From Chitinophagaceae bacterium (lineage in GTDB: Bacteria > Bacteroidota > Bacteroidia > Chitinophagales > Chitinophagaceae), in assembly GCA_016708765.1 (NCBI GenBank), contig JADJFD010000001.1, forward strand, positions 1 through 64,000: a stretch of 64,000 bases of DNA, read 5' to 3'. The notes under the pieces are model-generated. The model saw only the letters and a program-made list of their open reading frames with translations, searched no databases and was not told where the DNA came from. Below, one piece after another: positions 49,514 through 59,125 of this stretch; position 1 is the first letter of the stretch; every line of letters starts with the position of its first letter. The position numbers and the translations under genes were made by a program.

Positions 49514-50062
49514 ATGGCAACTACCTACTGCGTTTTTGTTCAAAATAAAGGGAAAGTCACGGTTCACAAGGAATATCATGATTTGGAGTATGTATTTCCT
49601 ATTCAGGACGATAACCTGCTTTTTGCAAGACTGATTTTAGAGATTAACCAAGCAGGCTTGAGCTGGGAAACAATCCTGAAAAAGAAAGACAATTTCTTTA
49701 AGGCATTTGATGATTTCAATATCGATAAAGTAGCCAGATACACAGATAAGCGAAAAGAAAAGCTAATGCAGGATGCTGGCATCATTCGCAATCGCTTAAA
49801 GATTGAAGCAACAATCCATAATGCGAAATGTATAAAAGCCATTCAAAAAGAATTTGGCTCTTTTAAAAACTGGCTGGATAAAAATCATCCCAAGATAAAA
49901 GAGGAATGGGTTAAACTGTTCAAACAAACTTTTCGTTTTACCGGAGGAGAAATTGTAAATGAGTTTTTAATGAGTACTGGTTATTTGCCGGGAGCACATT
50001 CCGAGACATGCCCGGTGTATAAAAAAGTGCTGAAACAAAAACCAATGTGGCTGAAGAAGTGA
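49514..50062 (+). CDS. tag: DNA-3-methyladenine glycosylase I
   Basis: 182-aa base-excision repair enzyme that removes 3-methyladenine. Seen: Cys6 and His18/His22 and late HSETCP, giving the Tag-type zinc ligand set; LILEINQAGLSWETILKKKDNF near 41-62, the helix bearing the pocket; HNAKCIKAIQKEFGSF; TGYLPGAHSETCPVY. Length is normal. It is just outside the island, 80 bp from the tRNA 5' end, so chromosomal. A GC palindrome (50078-50097) follows it. Confidence 0.92.
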   Translation: MATTYCVFVQNKGKVTVHKEYHDLEYVFPIQDDNLLFARLILEINQAGLSWETILKKKDNFFKAFDDFNIDKVARYTDKRKEKLMQDAGIIRNRLKIEATIHNAKCIKAIQKEFGSFKNWLDKNHPKIKEEWVKLFKQTFRFTGGEIVNEFLMSTGYLPGAHSETCPVYKKVLKQKPMWLKK

Positions 50063-50077
50063 ATAGGCAATAGTAAA

Positions 50078-50097
50078 CCTGCCTGCCGGCAGACAGG
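50078..50097. repeat. 20-bp GC palindrome, REP-like
   Basis: CCTGCCTGCCGGCAGACAGG, a nearly perfect palindrome with one mismatch pair. Similar palindromes are frequent between genes in Bacteroidota. It may act as a terminator for tag. Confidence 0.55.
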
Positions 50098-50111
50098 AGT
50101 TGAATTGGGAC

Positions 50112-50402
50112 TTAATTCGGGTTTACTTCCGGCAAACGATAATGTTGTCCATCTAATACAAATAATTCATCAATCTCGTAGGTCCAGAATTTATACAAAG
50201 GAGATTTTTTCAATAACCTTTCTACGGCAGCTTTATTTTCTGCAATCAACGTAATCCATGAACGTTGGGTTTCCATACTTACCGCATAATGCTCAATCGT
50301 TCCTTTATTGATGAGGAAATTGATATAGGTACGATGCGGTGGAACTAAATCCATGAAATCATCGTTCATCTCAAATTTTATGGTAACCTGATATTGGTGC
50401 AT
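50112..50402 (-). CDS. Unknown 96-aa protein, YciI/muconolactone-isomerase-like fold
   Basis: Begins MHQYQVTIKFEMNDDFMDLVPPHRTYINFL and ends EIDELFVLDGQHYRLPEVN. The strand-helix pattern and the HRTYIN / KSPLYKFW elements resemble dimeric alpha/beta-barrel proteins such as YciI. No catalytic residue can be named. Confidence 0.7.
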   Translation of the reverse strand: MHQYQVTIKFEMNDDFMDLVPPHRTYINFLINKGTIEHYAVSMETQRSWITLIAENKAAVERLLKKSPLYKFWTYEIDELFVLDGQHYRLPEVNPN

Positions 50403-50476
50403 TTAATTAATAGACAGATTAAAGGTAGGAATGTTGCATTGGAGCTGAGAAAATAATCGGATGTGGAGAAAAAATG

Positions 50477-50550
50477 TGGAACGTACTGGATTCGAACCAG
50501 TGACCCCTACCATGTCAAGGTAATACTCTAACCAACTGAGCTAACGTTCC
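50477..50550 (-). tRNA. tRNA-Val (anticodon GAC)
   Basis: Reverse strand: GGAACGT/ACGTTCC acceptor, TAGCTCAGTTGGTTAGAG D-arm, anticodon loop TTGACAT (GAC) between TACC and GGTA, T-arm CTGG TTCGAAT CCAG, discriminator A, no CCA encoded. Distinct in sequence from the TAC gene, and not an attachment site. Confidence 0.92.
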
Positions 50551-50576
50551 AAAAATGTAAATTTAGGCGCTTTGAT

Positions 50577-51869
50577 TTATATCTTCCATTCCACAATCTC
50601 ATTCACCCATTCTTCTTTTGCTGGAGTAGCAATTTTTATATAATTATCTGTGTAGCCTTCAATCATTCCGCTTTTATCTTTTCCTTCAAACAAAACTTTA
50701 CGGGTTTGCCCTGCATGCTGCTGCGTAAAATATTGCATCTTCATATAAGAAAGATTGCGAAGCGATTTATTTCTTTCGTGTCGAATGTTTTTTGGTACTA
50801 CTTCGTCAATCGTCAAAGCATGAGTATTATCTCTTTCAGAGTATGTGAATACATGCAGATAAGAAATATCTAATGAGTGCAAGAAATCAAATGTCTCTTT
50901 AAAATCTTCTTCTGTTTCTCCTGGAAAACCAACAATAACATCCACGCCGATACAACAATGTGGCATTAATGTTTTTATCAATGCCACTCTTTCCGCATAC
51001 AATTCTCTTTTGTATCTGCGGCGCATTGCACTCAGCGTTTTATTACTTCCGCTTTGCAATGGAATATGAAAATGCGGCATAAATTTATCGCTGTTGGCAA
51101 CAAATCCTATTATTTCATTGGTCAATAAATTAGGTTCGATAGAAGAGATGCGATAACGATGAATGCCTTCTACATTGTCTAATTCTTTTACTAGCTCAAA
51201 GAAATTTTCTTCACGGCTGCTTATTCCTATTGTTACACCAGCACCATCCGGGCCTTTTCCAAAATCACCAAGATTAACTCCAGTCAGCACAATCTCTTTT
51301 ACACCATGCTTCGCTAAATGTTCAGCATTGGCTATCACATTGGCAATACTATCACTTCTGCTTTTTCCTCTTGCCATCGGAATGGTACAGAACGAACAAT
51401 TATAATCGCAGCCATCCTGCACTTTTAAAAAAGTTCTGGTTCGGTCATTCACCGACCAGGAAGAATTGAAGCCAGTCACATCTTCAATATCGCAACTGCT
51501 AATTTTAGCAGAATCACCTTTTGTCAATTCACTAATGTGTTGTGTGATATTGAATTTCTCTGCAGCACCTAATACCAAATCAACGCCAGGTATTTCAGCA
51601 ATTTCCTTTGGTTTCAATTGTGCATAGCAACCAGTTATCACAACCAAACTTTCTGGAGCTTTTCGTTGTATGCGACGAACTAATTGCCTGCATTCTTTAT
51701 CTGCATTATCAGTAACTGAGCAGGTATTGATCACATACACATCGGCCAGATCAGTAAATTCTTTTTTCTCAAAGCCTTCATTTTCCATCAGGCGGGAAAT
51801 AGAAGAAGTTTCGGAGAAATTTAGCTTACAACCTAAGGTATGAAATGCCACTGATCTGGATGCTGCCAT
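50577..51869 (-). CDS. mtaB: tRNA t6A37 methylthiotransferase MtaB
   Basis: 430-aa radical SAM enzyme that turns t6A into ms2t6A at position 37 of ANN-decoding tRNAs. N-terminal UPF0004 domain with Cys14, Cys50 and Cys81; radical SAM cluster CDYNCSFC (Cys154, Cys158, Cys161); SPASM-less core with LTGVNLGDFG; C-terminal TRAM-like RNA-binding tail (KVLFEGKDKSGMIEGYTDNYIKI). Start MAASRSVAFHTLGCKLN is the natural one. MtaB rather than MiaB because of the HTLGCKLNFSE start. Confidence 0.9.
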   Translation of the reverse strand: MAASRSVAFHTLGCKLNFSETSSISRLMENEGFEKKEFTDLADVYVINTCSVTDNADKECRQLVRRIQRKAPESLVVITGCYAQLKPKEIAEIPGVDLVLGAAEKFNITQHISELTKGDSAKISSCDIEDVTGFNSSWSVNDRTRTFLKVQDGCDYNCSFCTIPMARGKSRSDSIANVIANAEHLAKHGVKEIVLTGVNLGDFGKGPDGAGVTIGISSREENFFELVKELDNVEGIHRYRISSIEPNLLTNEIIGFVANSDKFMPHFHIPLQSGSNKTLSAMRRRYKRELYAERVALIKTLMPHCCIGVDVIVGFPGETEEDFKETFDFLHSLDISYLHVFTYSERDNTHALTIDEVVPKNIRHERNKSLRNLSYMKMQYFTQQHAGQTRKVLFEGKDKSGMIEGYTDNYIKIATPAKEEWVNEIVEWKI

Positions 51870-52005
51870 GCAACTACGCCTACTTGCTTAAATGGAATGC
51901 CGCTATTGTAAATGTGGCTTCGTCGCACAAGTAGAGGTTGCAAAGATAAATCATGACAGAAGGATTTCGATAATTTTTTAAATTCAGTTACTTTTATCCA
52001 AATTG

Positions 52006-52470
52006 ATGATTGTGAACAAGAAATGGACTCCATATATACTCATTGTGCTGATGGTTGTTGCCATTGTCGTAATAAAACTGGTTAAAGGAAATAATACAAC
52101 TCCTGCTAAGCCTAAGACAACAACAACCAATCCAAAAGATCCTGCTTCATCTGTAAACAGAGATCATGGATTCGACCGCAGAACGTCTTATTTAAAATAC
52201 AGCAATCATGCAAACTGCCGGATGGATTGTCGTAAAATTTCTAAAGCGGAAGTGGAAGAAATAATGAAAGACGGTAAAATAAATTATAATAAAAGTGATA
52301 TCCAAAATGCTAGATGTCCGCGGTATGCAGTTGAAGGAACTACAAAAGATAATCAACGGGTAAGAATTGTATATGCTCAATGTAACGAATCAACAACTGT
52401 AGTTACTGTCATTGATCTGGAAACGGATTTTGAATGTCATTGTCCTGGCGATAATAATAAAAATAAGTGA
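52006..52470 (+). CDS. DUF4258 protein with an N-terminal membrane anchor
   Basis: 154 aa from ATG 52006 (TTG at 52003 is in frame). TM helix (WTPYILIVLMVVAIVVIKLV), Thr/Pro-rich linker, then DUF4258: YLKYSNHANCRMDCRKISKAEVEEI in part, GKINYNKSDI, RCPRYAVEGTT, QRVRIVYAQCNE, TVVTVIDLETDFECHCPG. DUF4258 resembles RelE-like toxins but its anchored form here is unlikely to be one. Overlaps the next gene's upstream region closely. Confidence 0.82.
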   Translation: MIVNKKWTPYILIVLMVVAIVVIKLVKGNNTTPAKPKTTTTNPKDPASSVNRDHGFDRRTSYLKYSNHANCRMDCRKISKAEVEEIMKDGKINYNKSDIQNARCPRYAVEGTTKDNQRVRIVYAQCNESTTVVTVIDLETDFECHCPGDNNKNK

Positions 52471-52472
52471 CA

Positions 52473-53246
52473 ATGAAGGTATTGCTGACGCCGTTGAAAT
52501 TCATTTACAGTGTATATGCCTTAATCACTTTTGTCGCCATCATGTTACTGATTTTTCCTTTTGTTATTATCAGTAGTTTTTTTGGCCCCATCAAAGGCGG
52601 TAATATGGTAATGCGCTGCTGTAGGGTTTGGGCCGATATTTGGTTTTTGGTAATTTTTATTTGGCATAAAAAAATAGTTGAGGTAGGCCACAATAAAAAG
52701 CGACCTTATATTTTTGTCACCAATCATATCTCTTATCTTGATTCTGCAATGATACCAAAGGCCTATCGCCAACCGATAAGACCTTTGGGCAAAGTAAAAA
52801 TGAGTAAAGTGCCTGTCTTTGGCTTTATTTATAGAAATGCAATTGTAACGGTGGATAGAAGCAGTGCAGCAAACAGAGCTAAGAGTGTCTTGTTATTAAA
52901 ATCTGTTATCAATAAAGGTATTTCCGTACTGGTATTTCCGGAAGGAACATTTAATATGGGTACTACGCCGTTGAAAGAATTTTATGATGGTGCTTTTCGG
53001 TTAGCCATTGAAACACAAACTCCTATTAAGCCTGTTTTATATCTGGATGCTTACAGAAGAATGCCGTATGAAAGTTTGTTTAAGATGACTCCTGGTCGGA
53101 GCAGGATTCTTTATCTCGAGGAAATTTCAGTTGTCGGATATTCAATTGATGATCTAGATAAATTAAAAGAAGAAGTGTATGCAATTATGGAAAAGAAATT
53201 GATTGAGTATAATGGAGCCTGGAGAAAATTGCCGGAAAGAAAATAA
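52473..53246 (+). CDS. plsC: 1-acyl-sn-glycerol-3-phosphate acyltransferase
   Basis: 257 aa from ATG 52473 (GTG at 52467 is in frame). Two N-terminal hydrophobic stretches, then the PlsC acyltransferase box NHISYLDS (Hx4D), RNAIVTVDRSSAANRAKS, FPEGTFN, and PIKPVLYLDAYRRMP. It makes phosphatidic acid from lysophosphatidate in the inner membrane. Other lysophospholipid acyltransferases are possible, hence the moderate symbol confidence. Confidence 0.85.
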   Translation: MKVLLTPLKFIYSVYALITFVAIMLLIFPFVIISSFFGPIKGGNMVMRCCRVWADIWFLVIFIWHKKIVEVGHNKKRPYIFVTNHISYLDSAMIPKAYRQPIRPLGKVKMSKVPVFGFIYRNAIVTVDRSSAANRAKSVLLLKSVINKGISVLVFPEGTFNMGTTPLKEFYDGAFRLAIETQTPIKPVLYLDAYRRMPYESLFKMTPGRSRILYLEEISVVGYSIDDLDKLKEEVYAIMEKKLIEYNGAWRKLPERK

Positions 53247-53288
53247 GGCGGTAAGAAAATATTTGTTGGTCAGCTACATTACTACTAT

Positions 53289-53345
53289 CATCGTCCCTTG
53301 CGTCGCACACTTGTGCTGCATGAATTCTATTCAGCATTTTGTAAT
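53289..53345. repeat. Dispersed intergenic repeat, copy A
   Basis: Starts CATCGTCCCTTGCGTCGCAC and includes the small palindrome GCACA-CT-TGTGC. Copy B lies inverted at 57795-57857; over the best 33 bp there is one mismatch. Confidence 0.6.
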
Positions 53346-53381
53346 ATCACTCACTCTATTTTGAATTATCTTTAATTTTTA

Positions 53382-55924
53382 ATGCAAGCAGAAAAAAACG
53401 ATATAAAAGATTTTAATACCCCTTTAGAGCCGGTCCCGATTATTCGGGAGGGAAGGTGTTATGCTGAAATCATCATCCCTGCTGCATTGCCCAAAAACTA
53501 CACATGGTCGGTTCCTGAACGATTCTTTGAAACGGTAAAACCCGGTTGCCGTGTAGAAGTAAACCTCGGCAAAAGTAAAAAGTATGCGGGCATTGTAAAA
53601 GCATTGCATACAGACAAGCCTGAGTTTATAGAGACAAAAGATATTTTAAATGTACTCGACACTGAGCCTGTCATTTTCGAAGAGCAATTGAAATTATGGG
53701 AATGGATTGCTTCTTATTATATGTGTAGCGAAGGCGAAGTGATGGCGGCTGCATTGCCTGCTCATTTTAAATTGTCAAGTGAAACGATTCTTGTTTACAA
53801 CGAAGAATTCGGCGACGATTTTTCTACATTGGATCATGATGAGTATTTAGTCGGCGAAGCTTTGCTGATAAAAAGAACTGAGACTCACAGAAGTGCAACA
53901 AGTGTTGGATTCTTCTCATGTCTATCCGGTAATTAATCGCCTTATCAATAAGAAAGTTTGTTTTGTTTGGGAGGCGTTGAAGCAAACTTATTCGCCAAAG
54001 AAGGAATCCTATGTCTTGCTGAATAAGGAATATGATAACGAGGAAAAATTATCCGACCTGCTGAACAATTGGACAAGAGCACCCAAACAAATGGAACTGC
54101 TTCTGAGTTATCTCCATTTGATGAAGACTGAAGGCGAAGTAGTAAAAGCTGAGTTGCTGAAAAAATCAGGAGCTTCCGATGCACAGCTAAAAGGATTGAC
54201 GGAGAAAAATATTTTACACACGGAGAAAAGAACTGTTGACCGTATTCAATACTTACCAAAAAATGTGCAGATTGATTTCGAACTGACAGACGCACAACAA
54301 AAAGCATTTGCTGAAGTAAAGGAAAGATTGGATGAGAAACCAGTTTGTTTATTACATGGCGTTACTTCAAGCGGCAAGACGAATATCTATATCAAACTGA
54401 TTGAAGATTATATAAAAACAGGTAAGCAGGTTTTATACATGCTACCGGAAATTGCTTTGACTTCACAAGTCATCCGCCGTCTACAAAAACATTTTGGTGG
54501 CTATATCGGTATTTATCATTCCAAGTTTTCGCAGAATGAAAGAGTGGAGATATGGAACAAAGTTAAAAACGGTGATCTGAGAGTGATATTGGGAGCAAGA
54601 TCTTCTGTATTTCTTCCGTATCAAAATCTTGGTCTTATTATTTGCGATGAAGAACATGATTCATCTTTCAAGCAACAGGAACCTGCACCTAGATATAATG
54701 GGAGAGATGCGGCTATTTATTTTGCCACATTATTTGATGCAAAAGTGTTGCTGGGAAGCGGTACTCCTTCCGTGGAAAGTTATTACAATACTACATCTGG
54801 AAAGTATGGATTAGTAGAACTCTTGCAACGCTATGGAGATTTAAGTTTACCTCCGATTGAGTTTATTGATACAAGGAAGATCATGCAGAAAGATAAGACC
54901 AAAATCATTTTATCTCCGCCATTGATTGAAGCAGTAAATGAAGTTATTGCAAGAAACAAACAAGTAATTCTTTTTCAGAACAGAAGAGGATATTCACCTT
55001 ACCAAGTTTGCAGTACCTGCGGCTGGATTCCACAATGTAAGTATTGCGATGTGTCACTCACTTTTCATAAGTTGAGTAATAAACTGGTTTGTCATTATTG
55101 CGGCACCACCTATCCTCCTGTGCATACCTGTGCGGCTTGCGGCAGCGATACATTTGCACAACGAAATTTCGGTACAGAAAAATTGAAGAGCAATTACAGG
55201 AAATATTTCCCGATGCAAAAGTGGCGAGGATGGATATTGATTCTGTAAGGGGAAAAAATGCACATGATGTATTGATACAACAGTTTGAACAAAAAGAATT
55301 GATATTTTAGTCGGTACACAAATGGTAGTAAAAGGGCTTGACTTTGATAATGTTGATCTCGTCGGAATTTTAGATGCAGACGGACTTTTACACTTTGCAG
55401 ATTTCAGAGTAAATGAAAGAGCATTCCAATTAATGGAACAGGTAAGTGGCCGGGCCGGAAGAAAACCTTCTTTCATAGAGACTTCAGAAGGCAAAAAGGA
55501 AACAGCTAAAGTACTGGTACAAACATCGCAACCACATCATCCATTACTACAAATAGTTCAGCAGCATGATTATAAAATGATGTTTGCCGAAGAGTTGAAA
55601 AAAAGAAAAGAGTTTGCCTATCCGCCTTTCTCCCGCATCATTCAGATCACCTTCAAACATAAAATAAAAGAAGTGGTTGAAAGAGCAGCACATATTTATA
55701 CCGAAGCAATGAAGAGAAGTTACGGCAGCTATATTGTTGGTCCGGCTGAACCTGTAATTGGTCGCATAAGAAACCAATACCTGATGGAGTTATTATTAAA
55801 ACTGCCGAGAGATGGTAAAACAATTCTGCAATGCAAGAAAGACTTGCTGGAACAGGTTGCTATCTTACACCAGAATAAAAGTTTCAGAAGCGTAACGATT
55901 GTGGCAGATGTGGATGCAGTCTAA
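53382..55924 (+). CDS. priA: Primosomal protein N' (PriA helicase), frameshifted
   Basis: Replication restart helicase. N-terminal DNA-binding domain (YAEIIIPAALPKNYTWSVP), Walker A GVTSSGKT, DEEHDSSFKQQ (DEEH box), cysteine clusters CSTCG, CKYCDVSL, CHYCGTTYPPVHTCAACGS binding zinc, then GTQMVVKGLDFDNV, SGRAGR and the C-terminal domain. Breaks near 53875 (one extra A), 55183 (one A lost) and 55302 (one G lost). PriA is normally important for survival, so these are best read as sequencing errors. Confidence 0.93.
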
Positions 55925-56235
55925 TGCTGCTTCAACTTGCCAAATATTTTATCCATAGAGCTCTTTGCTTTTTCTATGGCATCATTTACGGCACCTTCTA
56001 CTGTCTTATCACTACTGGAAACAGCAATCGGTTGTCTGTTTTTCAAACGAACTTCAAAGGTGCATTCCTTATCATCTTGTCCACTTTTACCGCCGTTTGC
56101 ATCTGAAAGATGAACTTCTACTCTTGTAATATCTTCATTGAATCTTGATAATTCATCTTCGATTAATGATTTTAAATAGCTTTCTAATCTTTCGTTTCCT
56201 TCGATGTTTTTATCTGTATTTATTTGTATTGTCAT
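55921..56235 (-). CDS. hpf: Ribosome hibernation-promoting factor, HPF/RaiA family
   Basis: 104 aa, short HPF type. MTIQINTDKNIEGNERLESYLKS, RFNEDITRVEVHLSDANGG, CTFEVRLKNRQPIAVSSSDKTVEGAVNDAIEKAKSSMDKIF in part. Binds the 30S A and P sites and silences ribosomes in stationary phase. Its 3' end abuts the convergent priA stop by 4 bp. Confidence 0.93.
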   Translation of the reverse strand: MTIQINTDKNIEGNERLESYLKSLIEDELSRFNEDITRVEVHLSDANGGKSGQDDKECTFEVRLKNRQPIAVSSSDKTVEGAVNDAIEKAKSSMDKIFGKLKQH

Positions 56236-56365
56236 GGTTGTAATATACGATTTTTTGGGGTAAAATTGAGTTGTATTGGGAGTAAATCAAGTTAAATTTT
56301 TTGTGAAATTTTTGCATTGTTTCCTGGTAGGATCAATTAATCCTCTTTTCTTTTACAATCTACTG

Positions 56366-56665
56366 CTATGCCACATTCTTATTTAAAGGTTTGATAGATT
56401 TCAGCAGCAATCCTTTTGTTTCAATTTCTTCTTCTATATCAAAATCATCCTGAAGACCCAACCAAAACTTTGCAGAATTCCCAAAGTATTTACTAAATCT
56501 TAAAGCAGTGTCTGCTGTAATTCTGCGATTGCCTTTTATTATTTCAGAGATTCTTGTTTGTGGTATTTCAATATCCTTTGCAAGTTTATATGCTGAAATA
56601 TTATTAGGGGCCAAAAACTCTTCCGCAAGAATTTCGCCGGGATGTATGTTTTTTAATTTTGACAT
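56366..56665 (-). CDS. higA: HigA-type antitoxin
   Basis: 99 aa XRE antitoxin of the HigA group: IHPGEILAEEFLAPNNISAYKLAKDIEIPQTRISEIIKGNRRITADTALRFSKYFGNSAKFWLGLQDDF in part. Forms a complex with HigB, and represses their shared promoter. Directly downstream of higB by 11 bp, the usual toxin-first order. Confidence 0.93.
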   Translation of the reverse strand: MSKLKNIHPGEILAEEFLAPNNISAYKLAKDIEIPQTRISEIIKGNRRITADTALRFSKYFGNSAKFWLGLQDDFDIEEEIETKGLLLKSIKPLNKNVA

Positions 56666-56676
56666 CTGTTTTAGAT

Positions 56677-56958
56677 TTAATGATAATCAATGATTTCTAC
56701 TTCGTAAGCATTGCTGCTATTCCATTTAAAAATAATCCGCCATTGGTCGTTTATTCTGATGCTATAAAACTCTTTTAGTTTCCCGGCCAGTTTTTCCAGT
56801 CTGTTTGCCGGAGGGACTCTTAAATCAGCAATATTTACAGAGTTATTAAGCATTCTAAGTTTTCGCCTGCCGATATTTTGAATTTCCAAAGGTAATTTTT
56901 TCACTCTGTTACCAAGCCATACTTGTTCTGTGTCTGAATTGCCAAAGGAAAAAATCAT
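56677..56958 (-). CDS. higB: HigB-type toxin
   Basis: 93 aa RelE-like ribosome-dependent mRNA interferase: SDTEQVWLGNRVKKLPLEI, IGRRKLRMLNNSVNIADLRVPPANRLEKLAGKLKEFYSIRINDQWRIIFKWN in part. Key basic and aromatic residues of the active face (R, K, the SIRINDQWRI strand) are present. Together with HigA a Type II toxin-antitoxin system outside the island. Confidence 0.93.
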   Translation of the reverse strand: MIFSFGNSDTEQVWLGNRVKKLPLEIQNIGRRKLRMLNNSVNIADLRVPPANRLEKLAGKLKEFYSIRINDQWRIIFKWNSSNAYEVEIIDYH

Positions 56959-57262
56959 ACTCCTGTCTTAGGTTACTAACGTCAAAGGTAGGTATTTAAT
57001 TTAATATCAACAATTACGGGGAGTTTTATTGAAGGTAAATTTAATAGAAAAAATTTTGCTAAAAAGTGAATTTATTTTTGTTTCGGCTTGTGTCTCCACG
57101 AACCGAAATATTTGAATTTGATTGGTTCGTGGTGACACGAACCAAGGCTTAGAAAAAGGTCAAATTTTATTTGGTTTTTACACAGTTCATGTTAGCGGAA
57201 GTTTTTTCTCTTGACTAAAACAACAATATAGTTTAAATCCATGCTCTCCTTTTTAAGCTGAC
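56959..57262. other. Intergenic region with a perfect hairpin
   Basis: Contains TTGGTTCGTG (57122-57131), loop GTGA, CACGAACCAA (57136-57145), and a further CACGAACC at 57097-57104. No T run follows. It may be the higBA operator region or a repeat element. No gene seen. Confidence 0.5.
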
Positions 57263-57673
57263 TTACCCTATATGTAAAAGTGTTGTCATAATTTTAAAGA
57301 TTATTATCGAAGATTTTCTTTTCTTTTTGAAAACTGTTTGATAAGTGTTTACCGTACTGAAGAATTCATTTATTCTACCTTCAGTTTTACTTTTTTCGCT
57401 AATTAAGGCTGTCCCGTCACCAAAGTTTATAATTGAAATTGTGTCACTATCGCAGAATTGTGGTAGGCGCCCTGTTGATTTTGTCGAACGAATTATTAAT
57501 GTGTCTGAGTTAAAGAAGTTGCTAATATTTTGACAACATATCCAGCTATTGTTTTGCCCTTCTATATTCTGTAATAGAGATTTTAAACTATCGATTTTAA
57601 TTTTCGCTTCCTGTGCCTTTACACTTGAAGTACAAAGAAATGGTAGGCATGTAAGAATTAATAGGATTTTCAT
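57263..57673 (-). CDS. Secreted protein of unknown function
   Basis: 136 aa with a clear signal peptide (ILLILTCLPFLCTSSVKA). Mature part has two Cys pairs (CCQN, FCDS), IINFGDGTALISEKSK and a basic tail KKKRKSSIIIF. No family recognised. Low similarity to neighbours; probably a small envelope or exported protein. Confidence 0.6.
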   Translation of the reverse strand: MKILLILTCLPFLCTSSVKAQEAKIKIDSLKSLLQNIEGQNNSWICCQNISNFFNSDTLIIRSTKSTGRLPQFCDSDTISIINFGDGTALISEKSKTEGRINEFFSTVNTYQTVFKKKRKSSIIIFKIMTTLLHIG

Positions 57674-57794
57674 AAAATTTCCGCTTACACATAAATATAC
57701 GACACCAAATTCCTTCTTCCCAAATTTTCAGTGCTGAAACCAAATGGTTGCCGTTCGCCATGCTTCTTGCAGAATACTTTCGTAGCTGCAATAT

Positions 57795-57857
57795 GGCTAG
57801 TATTAGAAAAGCTGAGTAGAATTAATGCAGCACAAGAGTGCGACGCAAGGGACGATG
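57795..57857. repeat. Dispersed intergenic repeat, copy B (inverted)
   Basis: Reverse strand reads the same CATCGTCCCTTGCGTCGCAC start and GCACT/TGTGC core as copy A at 53289. The match fades beyond the AATTCTA...TCAGC part. Confidence 0.6.
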
Positions 57858-57885
57858 CTCAGGGAACTGCTGCCGGGTAAATAAT

Positions 57886-59115
57886 TTAATTCAAATTCTT
57901 ATCAAACCAATCCACAAAATCTTTCAGCTCCGGCATCATATCATTGGGATTATGATCGCCACCTTTTTTAATAATGAATTTATTTGGCACACCAACTTCT
58001 TTCAGTTTAGCAACAAATATTTCTGATTGTTGTATAGGCACAGTTTTATCAGCATCACCATGTATAATAAAAACTGGTGGATCATCTGAACTTATAGCAT
58101 AAATTGGCGATGATTCTCTACCCATTTTAATTCTTTCACTGGGGTCTTTCACAAAATCAAATGTTCTTGTTTTGCTATTCCATACCCGATAATCGAATGC
58201 TCCATACACACCAGCACCTTTTAGTAAATCGCCGGCATTTACCATATTGCCTCCTGTAACGCCCCAGTTTAAGAAATCAATCGGCGGATACAATACCGCC
58301 GCCGCCTGCACTCTTGATGACATACGATCAACAGGGTCATTCGCAGCAGAATCAATTTTTTCATCCGCCATGGCAACAGCCAATGAAAGATGCCCTCCAG
58401 CAGAGCCGCCATGAATACCAAACTTGTTCGGATCTATTTTAAACTTGTCTGCATTATATCGAATGTATCGAACAGCCCTTTTCACATCATTAATTTCATC
58501 AGGTATTGCATAGCGGGGCTGCGAACCGAGTATAACAAGGAAAACATTAAATCCTTTGTCGAGATACATTGCGGAAGGACGAACAGATCTTTCTGCCTGC
58601 TGATAAGAAGAATACCAGGAGCCAGCCATTACCCAAATAAGTGTTTTGCCATTACTATTCCCTTTTGGTTTTAGGTGTAGCATCGTTAAAGCAACGCCAT
58701 CTTTTCTTCCATAGATTATTTCTTCAATATTGTAATTACTATTTGCCTTTTCTCTTAATTCTTCAATCGTTGATTTCCATTTTTTATCTGAATGCAGGGA
58801 TGTAAAATCTTTATCTGCTTCAATTGCATTAACATCAGCAGGAGATAGCTTATCTGACTTCTCAATTTTTTCTATAGCCTTCATCGCCTTATCTGCATCG
58901 TTTGCTAATGCCCAGCTATTCGCAGTTTTCCAATACCAATTTAGCTCCGCATCTTTTCCCTGCTTTTCAATGGCCTTCTCAAAGGTTTGTGCTGCCGCTT
59001 TATATTCTTTTGTTTTTAAAAGTGAATCGCCAGTTATATAGAGTTCGTCAGCAGATTGAGAAAAAGAATACTGTGCTGCGAAAAGACAGAAAAGGATAAT
59101 GAGTAATTTTTTCAT
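57886..59115 (-). CDS. Secreted alpha/beta hydrolase with N-terminal TPR repeats
   Basis: 409 aa, signal peptide (LLIILFCLFAAQYSFS). Residues about 22-90: two TPR-like helical pairs (LYITGDSLLKTKEYKAAAQTFEKAI, NWYWKTANSWALANDADKAM). Residues about 125-405: esterase of the BD-FAE/PF20434 type with the oxyanion HGGSAGGHLSL (Ser near 243), catalytic Asp in HGDADKTVP and late His in GGDHNPND. Substrate likely an ester or acyl group on a polysaccharide or small molecule; unclear. Confidence 0.85.
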   Translation of the reverse strand: MKKLLIILFCLFAAQYSFSQSADELYITGDSLLKTKEYKAAAQTFEKAIEKQGKDAELNWYWKTANSWALANDADKAMKAIEKIEKSDKLSPADVNAIEADKDFTSLHSDKKWKSTIEELREKANSNYNIEEIIYGRKDGVALTMLHLKPKGNSNGKTLIWVMAGSWYSSYQQAERSVRPSAMYLDKGFNVFLVILGSQPRYAIPDEINDVKRAVRYIRYNADKFKIDPNKFGIHGGSAGGHLSLAVAMADEKIDSAANDPVDRMSSRVQAAAVLYPPIDFLNWGVTGGNMVNAGDLLKGAGVYGAFDYRVWNSKTRTFDFVKDPSERIKMGRESSPIYAISSDDPPVFIIHGDADKTVPIQQSEIFVAKLKEVGVPNKFIIKKGGDHNPNDMMPELKDFVDWFDKNLN

Positions 59116-59125
59116 GTGTTATTAT

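Noticed and set aside
52006..52470. DUF4258 protein as a toxin
   Set aside because: It is membrane-anchored and has no paired antitoxin gene next to it.
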